64,000 bases of DNA from CAVQBP01 sp963710745 (GCA_963710745.1 CAVQBP010000023.1:1-64000), one strand, 5' to 3'. Shown: positions 43,748-52,383, counted from the stretch's first letter. Notes: generated by a model not told the origin, from the sequence alone. Made by a program: numbers and translations.

Positions 43748-44196
43748 TTAAAACATTTTTGAAAAGTGCATATGTGCAATCAGCCATTTACCATCTTGCT
43801 TAACTGCAACAAAGGTGGCTCTGCCGCTTTGATAATTCATCATTGCCCGCCTTTTTCCATCCATGTAAATGTATAGTAACTGGCAACTACTGCTGAATTA
43901 CCATTGTAAATTTGAGTTTGGAAATCCTGTCCGTGATAATTTACATAAGCAAGATTTGCTGTTCCTTCTATAAAATTTTTCCACATAACAGCATCGTGGC
44001 GCAATGCAGATCCTACATATGGAAACTCTGTATTATCAGTTGTAAAATATGACCAGTATGTAGTGAAATCATGCTTATTGAAGGCTTCAGCTGTTTTTAG
44101 GGCTAAAGTCTGCACATCTTCCTTATCTCCCGCAAAAGTGCTGCCCGCTAATAGCGCAAATAGAATAAATATTCCAATTAATTTAGTATGCTTCAT
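43748..44196 (-). CDS. Secreted NTF2-like protein, frameshifted near its end
   Basis: Signal peptide (LIGIFILFALLAGSTFAGD), then an NTF2-like domain (LKTAEAFNKHDFTTYWSYFT, WKNFIEGTANLAYVNYHGQD, YYTFTWMEKGG). The frame ends at a TGA at 43840, but the next frame gives the expected end MNYQSGRATFVAVKQDGKW-LIAHMHFSKMF and a TAA at 43748. One base is missing or extra around GGCGGGCAATG (near 43843-43850). First gene after the strong terminator at 44259-44288, so it starts a separate transcription unit. Confidence 0.78.
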
Positions 44197-44258
44197 AATT
44201 CGTCCTTTTTTGATAAAATTTTGTAAAGAAATTTTTCATTCACTTTTTTGATAAAACA

Positions 44259-44288
44259 AAAAGGAGATAATCTTTATTATCTCCTTTT
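44259..44288 (-). terminator. Strong intrinsic terminator of the 46647-44299 operon
   Basis: Perfect 13-bp stem: AAAAGGAGATAAT (44259-44271), loop CTTT, ATTATCTCCTTTT (44276-44288), followed on the minus strand by T-rich sequence. It lies 10 bases after the stop of 44299-44772 and separates this operon from the lipoprotein group 42246-44196. Confidence 0.85.
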
Positions 44289-44298
44289 AATGATTCTA

Positions 44299-44772
44299 TT
44301 AATTATTTGGCTTAGAGGTTCTTCCGCCATGGTCCCCGATTAAAACCCATTTGCCGTTGCTTTTCATAAGAATATCAGTCCAGTTTCCAGCGTTGGTTTC
44401 GTTCTTTCCTGTTTCTTTATTTTTATCTATTTCGGTATAATAATAATGAACGTATGCGAAATCTCCTTTTACCCAGATTTTTACCGGTGTAATAGTGTAT
44501 AAAACAGTTGAACTGTTTTTCATATCATTTTCGATATACTTGGCGACATTAGCTTTGTTCATAGGAATTGGTGAAGCATTATTCCATCCTTCATAGCTGT
44601 CGTCAAAATATGTCATAAATCCGGCAGCGTCACCAGACGCAGAAACAGCCCAGTATTTTTCAACTCCGGCCCAGACATCTTTTTGTTCAGCCGACCATTG
44701 CTGCGCATAACTGTTGGCGGCATAAGCAACCAGAATTACACAGAAAAGAAAACTAAATTTGACAATTTTCAT
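44299..44772 (-). CDS. Secreted NTF2-like (DUF4440-type) protein
   Basis: 157 residues. Signal peptide ending SYAQ; NTF2-like domain with WAGVEKYWAVSASGDAAGFM, YFDDSYEGWNNASPIPMNKA, WVKGDFAYVHYYYTEIDKN, NAGNWTDILMKSNGKWVLIG and DHGGRTSKP. Close paralogue of 37677-38159. Last gene of a five-gene operon (46216, 45703, 45334, 44815, 44299) ended by a perfect terminator. No catalytic residues can be assigned. Confidence 0.88.
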   Translation of the reverse strand: MKIVKFSFLFCVILVAYAANSYAQQWSAEQKDVWAGVEKYWAVSASGDAAGFMTYFDDSYEGWNNASPIPMNKANVAKYIENDMKNSSTVLYTITPVKIWVKGDFAYVHYYYTEIDKNKETGKNETNAGNWTDILMKSNGKWVLIGDHGGRTSKPNN

Positions 44773-44814
44773 TTTAACTCCATTTGGTTTTGTTGTAGAT
44801 TTAATTATTTAAAA

Positions 44815-45258
44815 TTATTTATTAAAAACTACTTCCCTGTAAATTTCATCCGAGTGTTTACCAGTGAAATATTTGTTATAAGCTTTATTGAATTCATCTC
44901 TGGCTTCTTTAGTAGGCCATGCTTTTTCAAAAAGTTCATTTGATCTTTCATATGCCTTATCAACATCATCCCAGGATTTAACTTCGATGATTGCAACAAA
45001 ATCCCTGTTATCATGCCCCCACCAGTGTCTGACTGCTTTACAGCTTACCACATACTGGTTATCTTTTCCAAATGCTTTATCCATGTAAAGAGTAGCAAGC
45101 GAATCCAGTTCTCTTGCAGAACCATTTTCCGGAAATGCTCTCTGGAAGTTTGTCATAACAAAAACATTTCCCTCTGCTTCCTGTGCAAACAATGAATTGC
45201 CTGCAATAAAACAGAACGGTACCAGAAATAATATGAAAAGTGAATTTAACTTAAACAT
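44815..45258 (-). CDS. Secreted protein of unknown function
   Basis: 147 residues from ATG 45258, which has a good ribosome binding site (GGAGG at 45262-45268); an upstream in-frame ATG at 45270 lies before this site. Signal peptide (FLVPFCFIAGNSLFAQ). Mature part: NVFVMTNFQRAFPENGSARE, RHWWGHDNRDFVAIIEVKSW, DDVDKAYERSNELFEKAWPT and NKAYNKYFTGKHSDEIYREV. The pattern resembles a small ligand-binding alpha/beta-barrel fold, but I do not recognise the family. Encoded between the GYD-domain gene and the NTF2-like gene in one operon. Confidence 0.78.
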   Translation of the reverse strand: MFKLNSLFILFLVPFCFIAGNSLFAQEAEGNVFVMTNFQRAFPENGSARELDSLATLYMDKAFGKDNQYVVSCKAVRHWWGHDNRDFVAIIEVKSWDDVDKAYERSNELFEKAWPTKEARDEFNKAYNKYFTGKHSDEIYREVVFNK

Positions 45259-45333
45259 TGAGCCCTCCATGTTTTGAATTTAATTATTTATTAGTTAGTG
45301 AGATTATCTTTCAGTAATTAAAATATAATTCTA

Positions 45334-45657
45334 TTACCCTTTTGGTGCAGTAATAGTCAATCCCTGAGCTTTTTTCATTGCCTGAACAGCTTCATCCATT
45401 GTAATTATGATCGAGGTTTTTAATTTTGATACCGTAGCCGGATTTGATGCAGCAAGGACTGCTGCTGCTGTAGAAACACTATCCGGCAGTTCAAAAATGG
45501 CGAAACCATCGTATTCTCCATAAGTATAATAGAACGCATGCATTTTCCCGCCGAGTTTTTCGGCTAATGCTTTTACTCCGCTGCTACGGTCCTGAGGATT
45601 TTTAATAAGATCCTGTAATGCCTGTGCGGTATACGAAAATTGAACTAATGTTAACAT
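45334..45657 (-). CDS. GYD-domain protein
   Basis: 107 residues, cytoplasmic. GYD-family features: start LVQFSYTAQALQDLIKNPQD, YYTYGEYDGFAIFELPD, then a helix-strand region ending KLKTSIIITMDEAVQAMKKA. The family has a ferredoxin-like dimeric fold and no firm function. It sits in the middle of the NTF2-like operon, with SD-like AGGAG just before its ATG. Confidence 0.85.
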   Translation of the reverse strand: MLTLVQFSYTAQALQDLIKNPQDRSSGVKALAEKLGGKMHAFYYTYGEYDGFAIFELPDSVSTAAAVLAASNPATVSKLKTSIIITMDEAVQAMKKAQGLTITAPKG

Positions 45658-45702
45658 TTAATTCTCCTTTTAATTAATTATTTCTCAGTAATCCGTTTCT
45701 CT

Positions 45703-46143
45703 TTACTGTCCGCTTAACCATTGTTCAAAACTCCTGTTGGTTTCACCCTTTGGATAAGTCCAATCGGGTTTTAACCTGAGCCCTGTGTTGTTTCTCCAGA
45801 TAAAATCAATTGAATCAGGAATATCAGAACTACTTGCTATTTTTATAAGAAACATTTCTTCCTGACCTAAATGAATTCTTTTTATTTCCGAATAAATATT
45901 TTGAGCCAGGAGAGTATTCTGGATTATTTCAGACTGCCTTAAATCATAAGTTGCCCAGACTATTCCATTATTGCCGGAAAGGAAATCATTCTCATCACAA
46001 GAAATGTTCAGTTCAACCAGAGTTCCAAACGGTAATTCAGGGATCTTATCGCCGCTTAAATCCTTTAAATCAATTGTCATCATTGTTTCAAGTTCTATCT
46101 TCCCGATATCTGAATAGATTCCTTTTATTTTTAAAATCTTCAC
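45703..46143 (-). CDS. Conserved protein with DUF2007-like region
   Basis: 146 residues, paralogue of 38210-38650: shared GIVWATYDLRQSEII, NTLLAQNIYSEIKR, RNNTGLRLKPDWTYPKGETN and FEQWLSGQ. The N-terminal part has diverged more. Second gene of the operon beginning at 46647. The two paralogues each accompany a secreted NTF2-like paralogue, so the pair has been duplicated as a functional unit. Confidence 0.75.
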   Translation of the reverse strand: MKILKIKGIYSDIGKIELETMMTIDLKDLSGDKIPELPFGTLVELNISCDENDFLSGNNGIVWATYDLRQSEIIQNTLLAQNIYSEIKRIHLGQEEMFLIKIASSSDIPDSIDFIWRNNTGLRLKPDWTYPKGETNRSFEQWLSGQ

Positions 46144-46215
46144 AAATATTGATTTTTATTTTGTTTAGTAATTGAACATTTTGACAAAAGAAATAATGTT
46201 GATTTAATTTTCTGC

Positions 46216-46647
46216 TTATTCCGTTGAAGACTGTAATTTACTGAGAACATCCAACATTGCCGCGGAAGTATCGGCATGGTGATGAATCATCTTCCATTGC
46301 CCATCCTTAAGATGATAAATGTTAGTGACCCGCTGTCCTATCTTAACATCGTTCCCGGCAAGTTTAAATTCACCCGTTTCAGTACCAATCTCGTAAGCCG
46401 TATCGCCTAAAACATGAATGAGCCGATCCTTCAGTTCAACTTTACCACCTGATGCTAATCCCGCAACCTGATCGAATGAGTTACTCACAGCTGTCCAGCC
46501 TATATCCCGGCCATCGATTGGATGCATTGCCGTTACACTCTCATCGTGCAGCCAAATACCATCCATTTTGCCGGCTATCCCGTTTGCCATATCAGTTAAT
46601 GCGTTGTAAAACTGCTGTGATACTTTTCGGACTTCTTCTTCTGACAT
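46216..46647 (-). CDS. NTF2-like/SnoaL-type cytoplasmic protein
   Basis: 143 residues, no signal peptide. NTF2-like fold with FYNALTDMANGIAGKMDGIW, HDESVTAMHPIDGRDIGW, ETGEFKLAGNDVKIGQRVTN and YHLKDGQWKMIHHHAD. A clear Shine-Dalgarno (AAGGAGAAT) precedes the ATG. First gene of the operon that ends at 44299, with the operator-like site at 46709-46741, 62 bases upstream of the ATG. The HHHAD end is typical of DUF4440/SnoaL_3 proteins. Function unknown. Confidence 0.85.
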   Translation of the reverse strand: MSEEEVRKVSQQFYNALTDMANGIAGKMDGIWLHDESVTAMHPIDGRDIGWTAVSNSFDQVAGLASGGKVELKDRLIHVLGDTAYEIGTETGEFKLAGNDVKIGQRVTNIYHLKDGQWKMIHHHADTSAAMLDVLSKLQSSTE

Positions 46648-46708
46648 AATATATTCTCCTTCGTTTTATTTATTCTTTCCGTAAATTTATTTGAATAAAC
46701 AGGTTATT

Positions 46709-46741
46709 TCTTGCACTTTTTGCGCAATTGTTTGGACTTTT
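46709..46741 (-). promoter_or_regulatory. AraC-type operator-like site (copy upstream of 46647)
   Basis: 33 bases. The plus strand begins TCTTGCACTTTTTGCGCAA and ends TTTGGACTTTT. The half-sites TTGCACTTTT (46711) and TTGGACTTTT (46732) are direct repeats exactly 21 bp apart, the spacing used by many AraC-family regulators. Near-copies occur at 47421 and 38724. It lies next to genes for two nearly identical AraC DNA-binding domains. Confidence 0.65.
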
Positions 46742-46806
46742 AGAACAAAATAAATTTTATAGCGTATGATCAAATAAAAATATGGGTAAAAAATTACTGA
46801 TTGGAT

Positions 46807-46835
46807 AAAAATCCCGCCGCAAACAGCGGGATTTT
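46807..46835 (-). terminator. Intrinsic terminator of 46880-47356
   Basis: 10-bp perfect stem AAAATCCCGC (46808-46817) and GCGGGATTTT (46826-46835), 8-base loop, followed on the minus strand by a T-run. It separates the single gene 46880-47356 from the operon starting at 46647, so each operator-like site serves its own unit. Confidence 0.85.
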
Positions 46836-46879
46836 ACAAAAGAACTAATAATAATATTCAATACCGTACCAGCAAATAA

Positions 46880-47356
46880 TTATTTACTTTGAGCTGTACT
46901 ATGTTCAACGGTCTTGGAAGTTTCAAAAGATATTGCCGTACATACATTCTTTACGGATTCATCCTTTGAATTTTTAGCCGCTTCGTATATAGCATTGTCA
47001 CCTATATCAGAATGGAGTTCATCCAAGGCAATAGCTGAAAGTATTCGTAATTGAGTCGCAAACTCTTCATTTTTCACAATATCACTCAAAGGTTCTATAA
47101 ACGAACTAAACGAATTATCGGGAAAAATCTGCTCAAGTTCTCTGAAAGTCTGTACCGCAGTTAATTTTGAATTTGTAGAATCATTCTGCAGATGCTGCAG
47201 CAGCATTTGTTCGGTAGTTTTCAGATTTTTCTTTAAAGATTGAGAATTATGCTGATTTGCGAACCGGGTAGGTTTATTCTGTGCAAAAGATAACATACTG
47301 GCGAAGAAGAAAAGTAATGTCACTGATAGTACCAGCGTAAACATGTGGTTTTTCAT
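46880..47356 (-). CDS. Small secreted helical protein, function unknown
   Basis: 158 residues from ATG 47356 (MKNHMFTLVLSVTLLFFFAS, cleavage near SFAQ); a longer reading from 47428 would put 24 residues before the signal peptide. The mature part is helical and HEAT-like (TAVQTFRELEQIFPDNSFSS, FATQLRILSAIALDELHSD, YEAAKNSKDESVKNV). Monocistronic: operator-like site 65 bases before the ATG, terminator 45 bases after the stop. Directly downstream of the propeller/AraC hybrid at 47522, its likely regulator (inference). Confidence 0.78.
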   Translation of the reverse strand: MKNHMFTLVLSVTLLFFFASMLSFAQNKPTRFANQHNSQSLKKNLKTTEQMLLQHLQNDSTNSKLTAVQTFRELEQIFPDNSFSSFIEPLSDIVKNEEFATQLRILSAIALDELHSDIGDNAIYEAAKNSKDESVKNVCTAISFETSKTVEHSTAQSK

Positions 47357-47420
47357 TTTGTATTCCTTAACATATAATTTGTGAATTGTGAGACAAAAGT
47401 AAAAGAATCTCCTGCAAACA

Positions 47421-47453
47421 TCTTGCACTATTTGAGCAATTGTTAGGACTTTT
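47421..47453 (-). promoter_or_regulatory. AraC-type operator-like site (copy upstream of 47356)
   Basis: 33 bases beginning TCTTGCACTATTTGAGCAA on the plus strand and ending TTAGGACTTTT. The half-sites GCACTATT (47425) and GGACTTTT (47446) are 21 bp apart. About 28 of 33 positions match the site at 46709. It lies between the AraC hybrid (stop at 47522) and the target ATG at 47356. Confidence 0.65.
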
Positions 47454-47521
47454 GAAACATTTGTTAGAAATAGAATATTTAAATGATAAATTTCAGAAAT
47501 GATTGCAGCAGCATTGTAGAA

Positions 47522-50500
47522 TCAAATTTTCTTATACTCCGACGGTGAGTGCCCAAACTGTTTCTTAAATGAACGTGAAAAATAGGCTTGATCGTTAAAT
47601 CCTACCTGGTAACATATTTCTGCAATTGAACCTGTATTTTGTTTTAAAAGATCTGCAGCTCTCTGAAGACGGAGTGAACGGATTAATTGTCCGGCAGGCT
47701 GATCAATTAAAGCATTTAATTTCCTGTTAAGCTGCGAAATACTCATATTTACTTCCTCTGCCAGTTTTTCTACGCTGAAATGTTCGCTTTCAAAATGTGC
47801 TTCAATTACTTTTAATGTTTTCTGTAAAAATTCCTGATCGGCAGAAACTGCAGATACTTCCGAAGGTTTAATTATTGTGGAACGGCTGAATTTTTTACGC
47901 AGTTCTTTTCTCCGTATAATCAAATTCTTTATACGCACTCTTAACTCTTTTGCACTGAAAGGTTTTGTAAGGTAGGCATCAATACCTGTTTCAAGTCCTT
48001 CTATTTTGTCATCAAAACCGGCTTTTGCAGTCAGCATTATTATCGGAATATGACTTGTCTTTTCATCCTTTCTTATTTCCAGACTAAATTTATATCCATC
48101 CATTTTCGGCATCATAACATCGGTTATAATAAGATCCGGAATATTCTCCTGCGCTTTTAATATTCCCTCTTCACCGTTAGATGCCTCAATTACAGTATAT
48201 TCATTTTCAGTCTGTTCGCGAAGATATGCTCTTACATCCGGATTATCTTCTACAATTAAAACTATTTCCTTTTCAAGGGATGACGGCGGCAGGTTTTCTG
48301 ATAATTTCTTCAGGGTATTATTGCGCTGATTTGTTTCAAAATCATCAGCAATTTTACTAATAGTAAATTCAGGCCGTTTTATTTCTACTAATTTTTCTTT
48401 TTCAAGATTCATATCCCCGAGAGGCAGAGTAATTACAAATTCGGTCCCGTATCCTTCTTCAGAAACTACCGAGATATTACCTTTATGAAGTTCAATTAAT
48501 TCCTTTGTAAGAGATAATCCTATACCCGTTCCTTCGTACTCCCTTGTGCTTGTACCATCTGCCTGGTAAAATCGATCGAAAATATGAGCAAGCTTTTCTT
48601 CCCTTATCCCCTGTCCTGTATCTTTAATATGAATACCCACGAGTGAATTATTAATGATATCCAGACTCACTTCTATTTTGCCGTTAGCCTGAGTGAATTT
48701 AAAAGCATTGGAAACAAGATTGTAGAAAATTTTTTCCATTTTATCCGGCTCAAATACAACCGGGATATTCTCGAGTACGGATTCAAATTTCAAAGTAATT
48801 TGTTTTGATTCTGCAATTGATTCAAAAGAATAGAACAAACTTTTTAGAAACGAAACAATATTATGCTGTTCGGTCTTTAATTCCATATTTCCCGATTCAA
48901 GCTTAGATAGATCAAGCAGCTGGTTAATCAATGTCAGCAGCCTTCTTGCATTCCTGTTTGCAACATGCAGCTTGCCTTTTTCTTTTATATCAATTTTAGA
49001 TGAAAGGACGCTCTCTATTTGTCCTAATATTAAAGTTAGCGGTGTTCGGAACTCGTGAGATATGTTAGCAAAAAACTGAGATTTTAACCGGTCAAGCTCT
49101 TTTAGTTTTTCATACGCAACCAGATTCAGTTCCAGTGCATGTTTTTTATTTAAACGCTTTAATTCGAAATGTCTGATGATGTATATTATTCCTAAGAAAG
49201 CAAGACTATATAAAAGATAAGCCCAGCCTGAGAAATACCATGGAGAAAGGACTGTAAAATTAAAAACGTCTCCTTTGCTTATAACTCCATAAATGTTTTT
49301 TGAACGGACACGAAACTCATAACTGCCGCCTGAAAGGTTGGTATATTCCTTAACAGGATCGGATGTCCACTGCGACCAAACTTTATCATATCCATCCAGA
49401 AAATACTGATATAAATTTGCTGACGGTTTATCAAAACTAACTGCAGTACACCTGAATGTTAAATCATTATCTTTAAATGAAAAAATATTTCCCGTATTGG
49501 AAGAATGATTCCCGCTTTCTGCAAAAAACAAAGAATCATTTTTAACTATGACATTCCGGATATAAACAGGAAAGCTTTGTTTAAAATTTGTATTAATGCC
49601 GGGATCATATCTGAATAGTCCTTCATCGGTACATATCCATAAAAATTCTTTATTGTCTAAAGGATCATGATCAGAATAAATGTAAAAGACATTATTTAGA
49701 TCCAATCTTCTGAATACAGGATCATGATACCATAAATAATTTCCATTTTTTTGTTTTACTGCTTTACCAATTTCATTCCCCGTTTTTGTTTCAGCAAGAA
49801 TCCACAAATCTCCATTTTGACTTCGACACGTTAAAGATATTTTATTTGATGAATTTGCAAACGTTTCCCCGAGTAAAGAATCAGGGACAAAATTGTTTGT
49901 TTTATCACTAAATCTAAAAAGACCTTTAGCGGTAGCGAAAAGAATTTTATTTCCGAGCGATATAATACTGCACCTGTTACTAGGTAGACAGTTTTTTTTG
50001 CTATAATAATCTATTGATGTATTGCTGCTATCATCAGGATAAAAATTGCTGCCGGGGAATTTAATATGCAAAACCCCTTCATAATCTGTTTCAACCCATA
50101 AGCTGCCGTCGGTATCTTCTACAAGGTTATTAATTTCACTTTTTATCTCTTGGATTTTCTTTAACAATTTTAAATGGCCATTCTTAAATCGTAAAACATC
50201 TAACCCGATTCTATATGTCACATAAATAATATTTGAGTCTAATTTAGATTTGTATAATGCAGGAGCATCATATTCAAACACCAGGTGAGCAGTTTTATTT
50301 ACAATTTCATAGATTCCGCTGACGGCAGACGCAAATAAAGAACCGTCCATACTGACAAAATTTTGGCCGCCTGAATTGAATCCTGCAACAGGTTTGAATA
50401 CAGACGAAGCGTTATCAAAATAAAAAATACCGAAAGAGTTTGCAGCATACAGCCTGTCCTTAAACCTGTACATCGACGAAATAAAATCATTGCCAGTATT

Positions 50501-51505
50501 TTTTTTATCCAGGTTAGTAAATGGAGATGAAACCTCAATCCGTGAAATTCCTTCGCTCATTGCCAGCCATAAACCACCCTGCTTATCCTGATAGACATCA
50601 TAAACTATATCCGACTGAAGGCCGTTTTTTGAATTTATTATTTTCGATAGACGGCCGTCTTCATTAATAATAGCAACTCCCCCGCGCTGAGTTGCAAAAG
50701 CAATCCTTCCGTCGCTGAGTTTACAGGTATTATAAAGCCTGTTCTTTACAAGGAAAGAATCAGCTTCTGTTTTAAATTGTGAAAAATGATAATCGTCATA
50801 AAAGAATAAACCATTTTGATTAGTTGTTACCAAAATTGTATTCTTAAACGGAAGCATATTGTAGATGCCGATCGAAGAGAACTTATTTCCATCCGGAACA
50901 AGGTGCAATGAATTGCCGGATATTTCCATAAGGCCGGTTCCATTATTCCTTACATAAAGAGAGTTATTAATTTTATACAGCCGGTGAGCATAGACCGAAT
51001 CAAAGACTGTTATTCTTTTTCCGTTCCACTTAAATATTTTATCCTGCGTTTTATAAAAAACTCCATCCGGAGCTGCCGCAACGTCCCAAACATCACCGAA
51101 TCTTTTATATTTGCTTTCAAGATATTTTAATAAAGAAACAAATTTTAATTTTCCTATTGAATCGGGTGCAAGATAACCGAAATCAGATGATGCAGCCACA
51201 TATATCCTTCCGGCTGAATCCGTGCATAACGATCTGACTAATGAATTATTCGGAGTTTTAATTAAACGCCAGGTATTACCATCATATTCAAGAATCCCGT
51301 CAGTATTGCCAAAATACATCAGCCCGTTTTTTCCCTGAATTATGCACCAGTTCTGATAAGATGCATGGTATTCTTTCGGACTGAAATATTTTATATACGG
51401 TTCACCGATATCATCATATCCGAATACTGACGATTGCTTTAATATTAATAATAGAATAAAAAATAGAAATGGTAATCTATTAAAAAAGTGTTTCCCTGGG
51501 ATCAT
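47522..51505 (-). CDS. Propeller hybrid two-component system protein (sensor kinase-receiver-AraC)
   Basis: I choose ATG 51505 (MIPGKHFFNRLPFLFFILLL), which begins the signal peptide directly; a TTG at 51544 would prepend 13 residues. About 1327 residues: periplasmic propeller (YFGNTDGILEYDGNTW, VYQDKQGGLWLAMSEGISRI), Y_Y_Y domain (YQYFLDGYDKVWSQW), membrane helix (WAYLLYSLAFLGIIYIIRH), HisKA (NISHEFRTPLTLILGQ, His near 818), HATPase (DTGQGIR, GTGIGLSLTKE), receiver (about 1078-1190, IITDVMMPKMDG, TKPFSAKE) and AraC HTH (1218-1327). This is the classic hybrid two-component layout of Bacteroidota, which usually controls nearby genes. Its AraC domain is nearly identical to that of 38832-41723. 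The first AraC-type site and gene lie directly downstream. Confidence 0.93.
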   Translation of the reverse strand: MIPGKHFFNRLPFLFFILLLILKQSSVFGYDDIGEPYIKYFSPKEYHASYQNWCIIQGKNGLMYFGNTDGILEYDGNTWRLIKTPNNSLVRSLCTDSAGRIYVAASSDFGYLAPDSIGKLKFVSLLKYLESKYKRFGDVWDVAAAPDGVFYKTQDKIFKWNGKRITVFDSVYAHRLYKINNSLYVRNNGTGLMEISGNSLHLVPDGNKFSSIGIYNMLPFKNTILVTTNQNGLFFYDDYHFSQFKTEADSFLVKNRLYNTCKLSDGRIAFATQRGGVAIINEDGRLSKIINSKNGLQSDIVYDVYQDKQGGLWLAMSEGISRIEVSSPFTNLDKKNTGNDFISSMYRFKDRLYAANSFGIFYFDNASSVFKPVAGFNSGGQNFVSMDGSLFASAVSGIYEIVNKTAHLVFEYDAPALYKSKLDSNIIYVTYRIGLDVLRFKNGHLKLLKKIQEIKSEINNLVEDTDGSLWVETDYEGVLHIKFPGSNFYPDDSSNTSIDYYSKKNCLPSNRCSIISLGNKILFATAKGLFRFSDKTNNFVPDSLLGETFANSSNKISLTCRSQNGDLWILAETKTGNEIGKAVKQKNGNYLWYHDPVFRRLDLNNVFYIYSDHDPLDNKEFLWICTDEGLFRYDPGINTNFKQSFPVYIRNVIVKNDSLFFAESGNHSSNTGNIFSFKDNDLTFRCTAVSFDKPSANLYQYFLDGYDKVWSQWTSDPVKEYTNLSGGSYEFRVRSKNIYGVISKGDVFNFTVLSPWYFSGWAYLLYSLAFLGIIYIIRHFELKRLNKKHALELNLVAYEKLKELDRLKSQFFANISHEFRTPLTLILGQIESVLSSKIDIKEKGKLHVANRNARRLLTLINQLLDLSKLESGNMELKTEQHNIVSFLKSLFYSFESIAESKQITLKFESVLENIPVVFEPDKMEKIFYNLVSNAFKFTQANGKIEVSLDIINNSLVGIHIKDTGQGIREEKLAHIFDRFYQADGTSTREYEGTGIGLSLTKELIELHKGNISVVSEEGYGTEFVITLPLGDMNLEKEKLVEIKRPEFTISKIADDFETNQRNNTLKKLSENLPPSSLEKEIVLIVEDNPDVRAYLREQTENEYTVIEASNGEEGILKAQENIPDLIITDVMMPKMDGYKFSLEIRKDEKTSHIPIIMLTAKAGFDDKIEGLETGIDAYLTKPFSAKELRVRIKNLIIRRKELRKKFSRSTIIKPSEVSAVSADQEFLQKTLKVIEAHFESEHFSVEKLAEEVNMSISQLNRKLNALIDQPAGQLIRSLRLQRAADLLKQNTGSIAEICYQVGFNDQAYFSRSFKKQFGHSPSEYKKI

Positions 51506-51765
51506 AGTACAACTAAAATAAATCTGAGAATAAAAATGACGCAATCTTGGGTTTATATAAATATTATCTGTCTTGATTAATAAAATAGCGGTGTGTTACG
51601 AATACGAATCATTTAACTTTGATTTAATTTATCTCTTTCTTTACTTTTGTTCAAGAAAAATTCATTATTGTGATGAATAGTGTTCTTTGTATCACTAAGA
51701 ATCAAGAATGGATAAAAGATAAGGCTACATAGAAAATTTGAGATTAAAGATAATTATTTGTTATT

Positions 51766-51855
51766 GGAGAGATGCTAGAGTGGTTGAATAGGCTGGTCTC
51801 GAAAACCAGTGTGGTACTTGTATCACCCAGGGTTCGAATCCCTGTCTCTCCGCCA
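51766..51855 (+). tRNA. tRNA-Ser (anticodon CGA)
   Basis: 90 bases including encoded CCA. Acceptor arms GGAGAGA and TCTCTCC, anticodon stem CTGGT/ACCAG with loop CTCGAAA (anticodon CGA, reads UCG), a long variable arm typical of serine tRNA (TGTGGTACTTGTATCACC region), and T-loop GGTTCGAATCC. The last 16 bases (51840-51855) recur at 52384-52399, the left edge of a tandem duplication. Confidence 0.95.
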
Positions 51856-52235
51856 ACCTGCGCCAGCCGGAACTAACCTGCATTTCATATCGGTTAGTAA
51901 TCTTTAGTGAAGGCTGGCTTCGGTTGGCAGGCCATTGAACTTGCCTGAGGAAGCTAACCTGGATTTCATTTCGGTTAGTAAACTTTAGCGCAGGCAGACC
52001 TGTTTGCCGAAGCTAAAATGCATTTTAGCGCAGGCAAGCCTGTCTGACTGTAAAATTTGACCAACGTAAGCTTTTCAGATATTATTTCGCTAATTATTTT
52101 TTTTCAAAGAAGGGGCTAAAATGTGGTTTGTATATATAATTAAAAGTCTGAATTACAATTTTATTTATATAGGTTCAACCAATGATCTCAAAAGAAGACT
52201 TGGAGAACACAATGCTGGATTTTCAAAATCAACTT
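51840..52235 (+). repeat. Direct repeat copy 1 (tRNA 3' end to GIY-YIG N-terminus)
   Basis: About 396 bases that recur at 52384-52778 with only a few substitutions and one single-base deletion. It begins inside the tRNA-Ser 3' end (CCTGTCTCTCCGCCA), runs through a spacer with short internal repeats (AACCTG, TTTCGGTTAGTAA, TTTAGCGCAGGCA) and includes the first 38 or so codons of the GIY-YIG gene. A tRNA 3' end at both unit borders is typical of site-specific integration or of tandem duplication at a tRNA. Confidence 0.9.
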
Positions 52236-52378
52236 CTCCTTATCTGCCGTTTGAATTGGAAGCCTACATTGCAGTTAAAACCGAAAAAAAAGCAAGAGCA
52301 ATAGAAAAGTATTTTAAAACCGGTTCAGGTAAGGCGATCCTAAAGAAAAGAATTTTAGCTGACGAAACTTTAGTGTAG
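52121..52378 (+). CDS. GIY-YIG nuclease-domain protein
   Basis: 85 residues, a stand-alone GIY-YIG domain of the UPF0213/YhbQ size class. Motifs: FVYIIKSL and FIYIGSTND (the GIY-YIG element is VYI and YIG here), catalytic Arg in KRRLGEHN, and a Glu in AIEKYFKTGSGKAIL. A good Shine-Dalgarno (AAGGGG at 52109-52114) precedes the ATG. Part of the unit duplicated next to tRNA-Ser. Small GIY-YIG genes are often found beside tRNA or rRNA genes in this phylum; a homing-like role is possible but unproven. Confidence 0.9.
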   Translation: MWFVYIIKSLNYNFIYIGSTNDLKRRLGEHNAGFSKSTSPYLPFELEAYIAVKTEKKARAIEKYFKTGSGKAILKKRILADETLV

Positions 52379-52383
52379 TCAGC

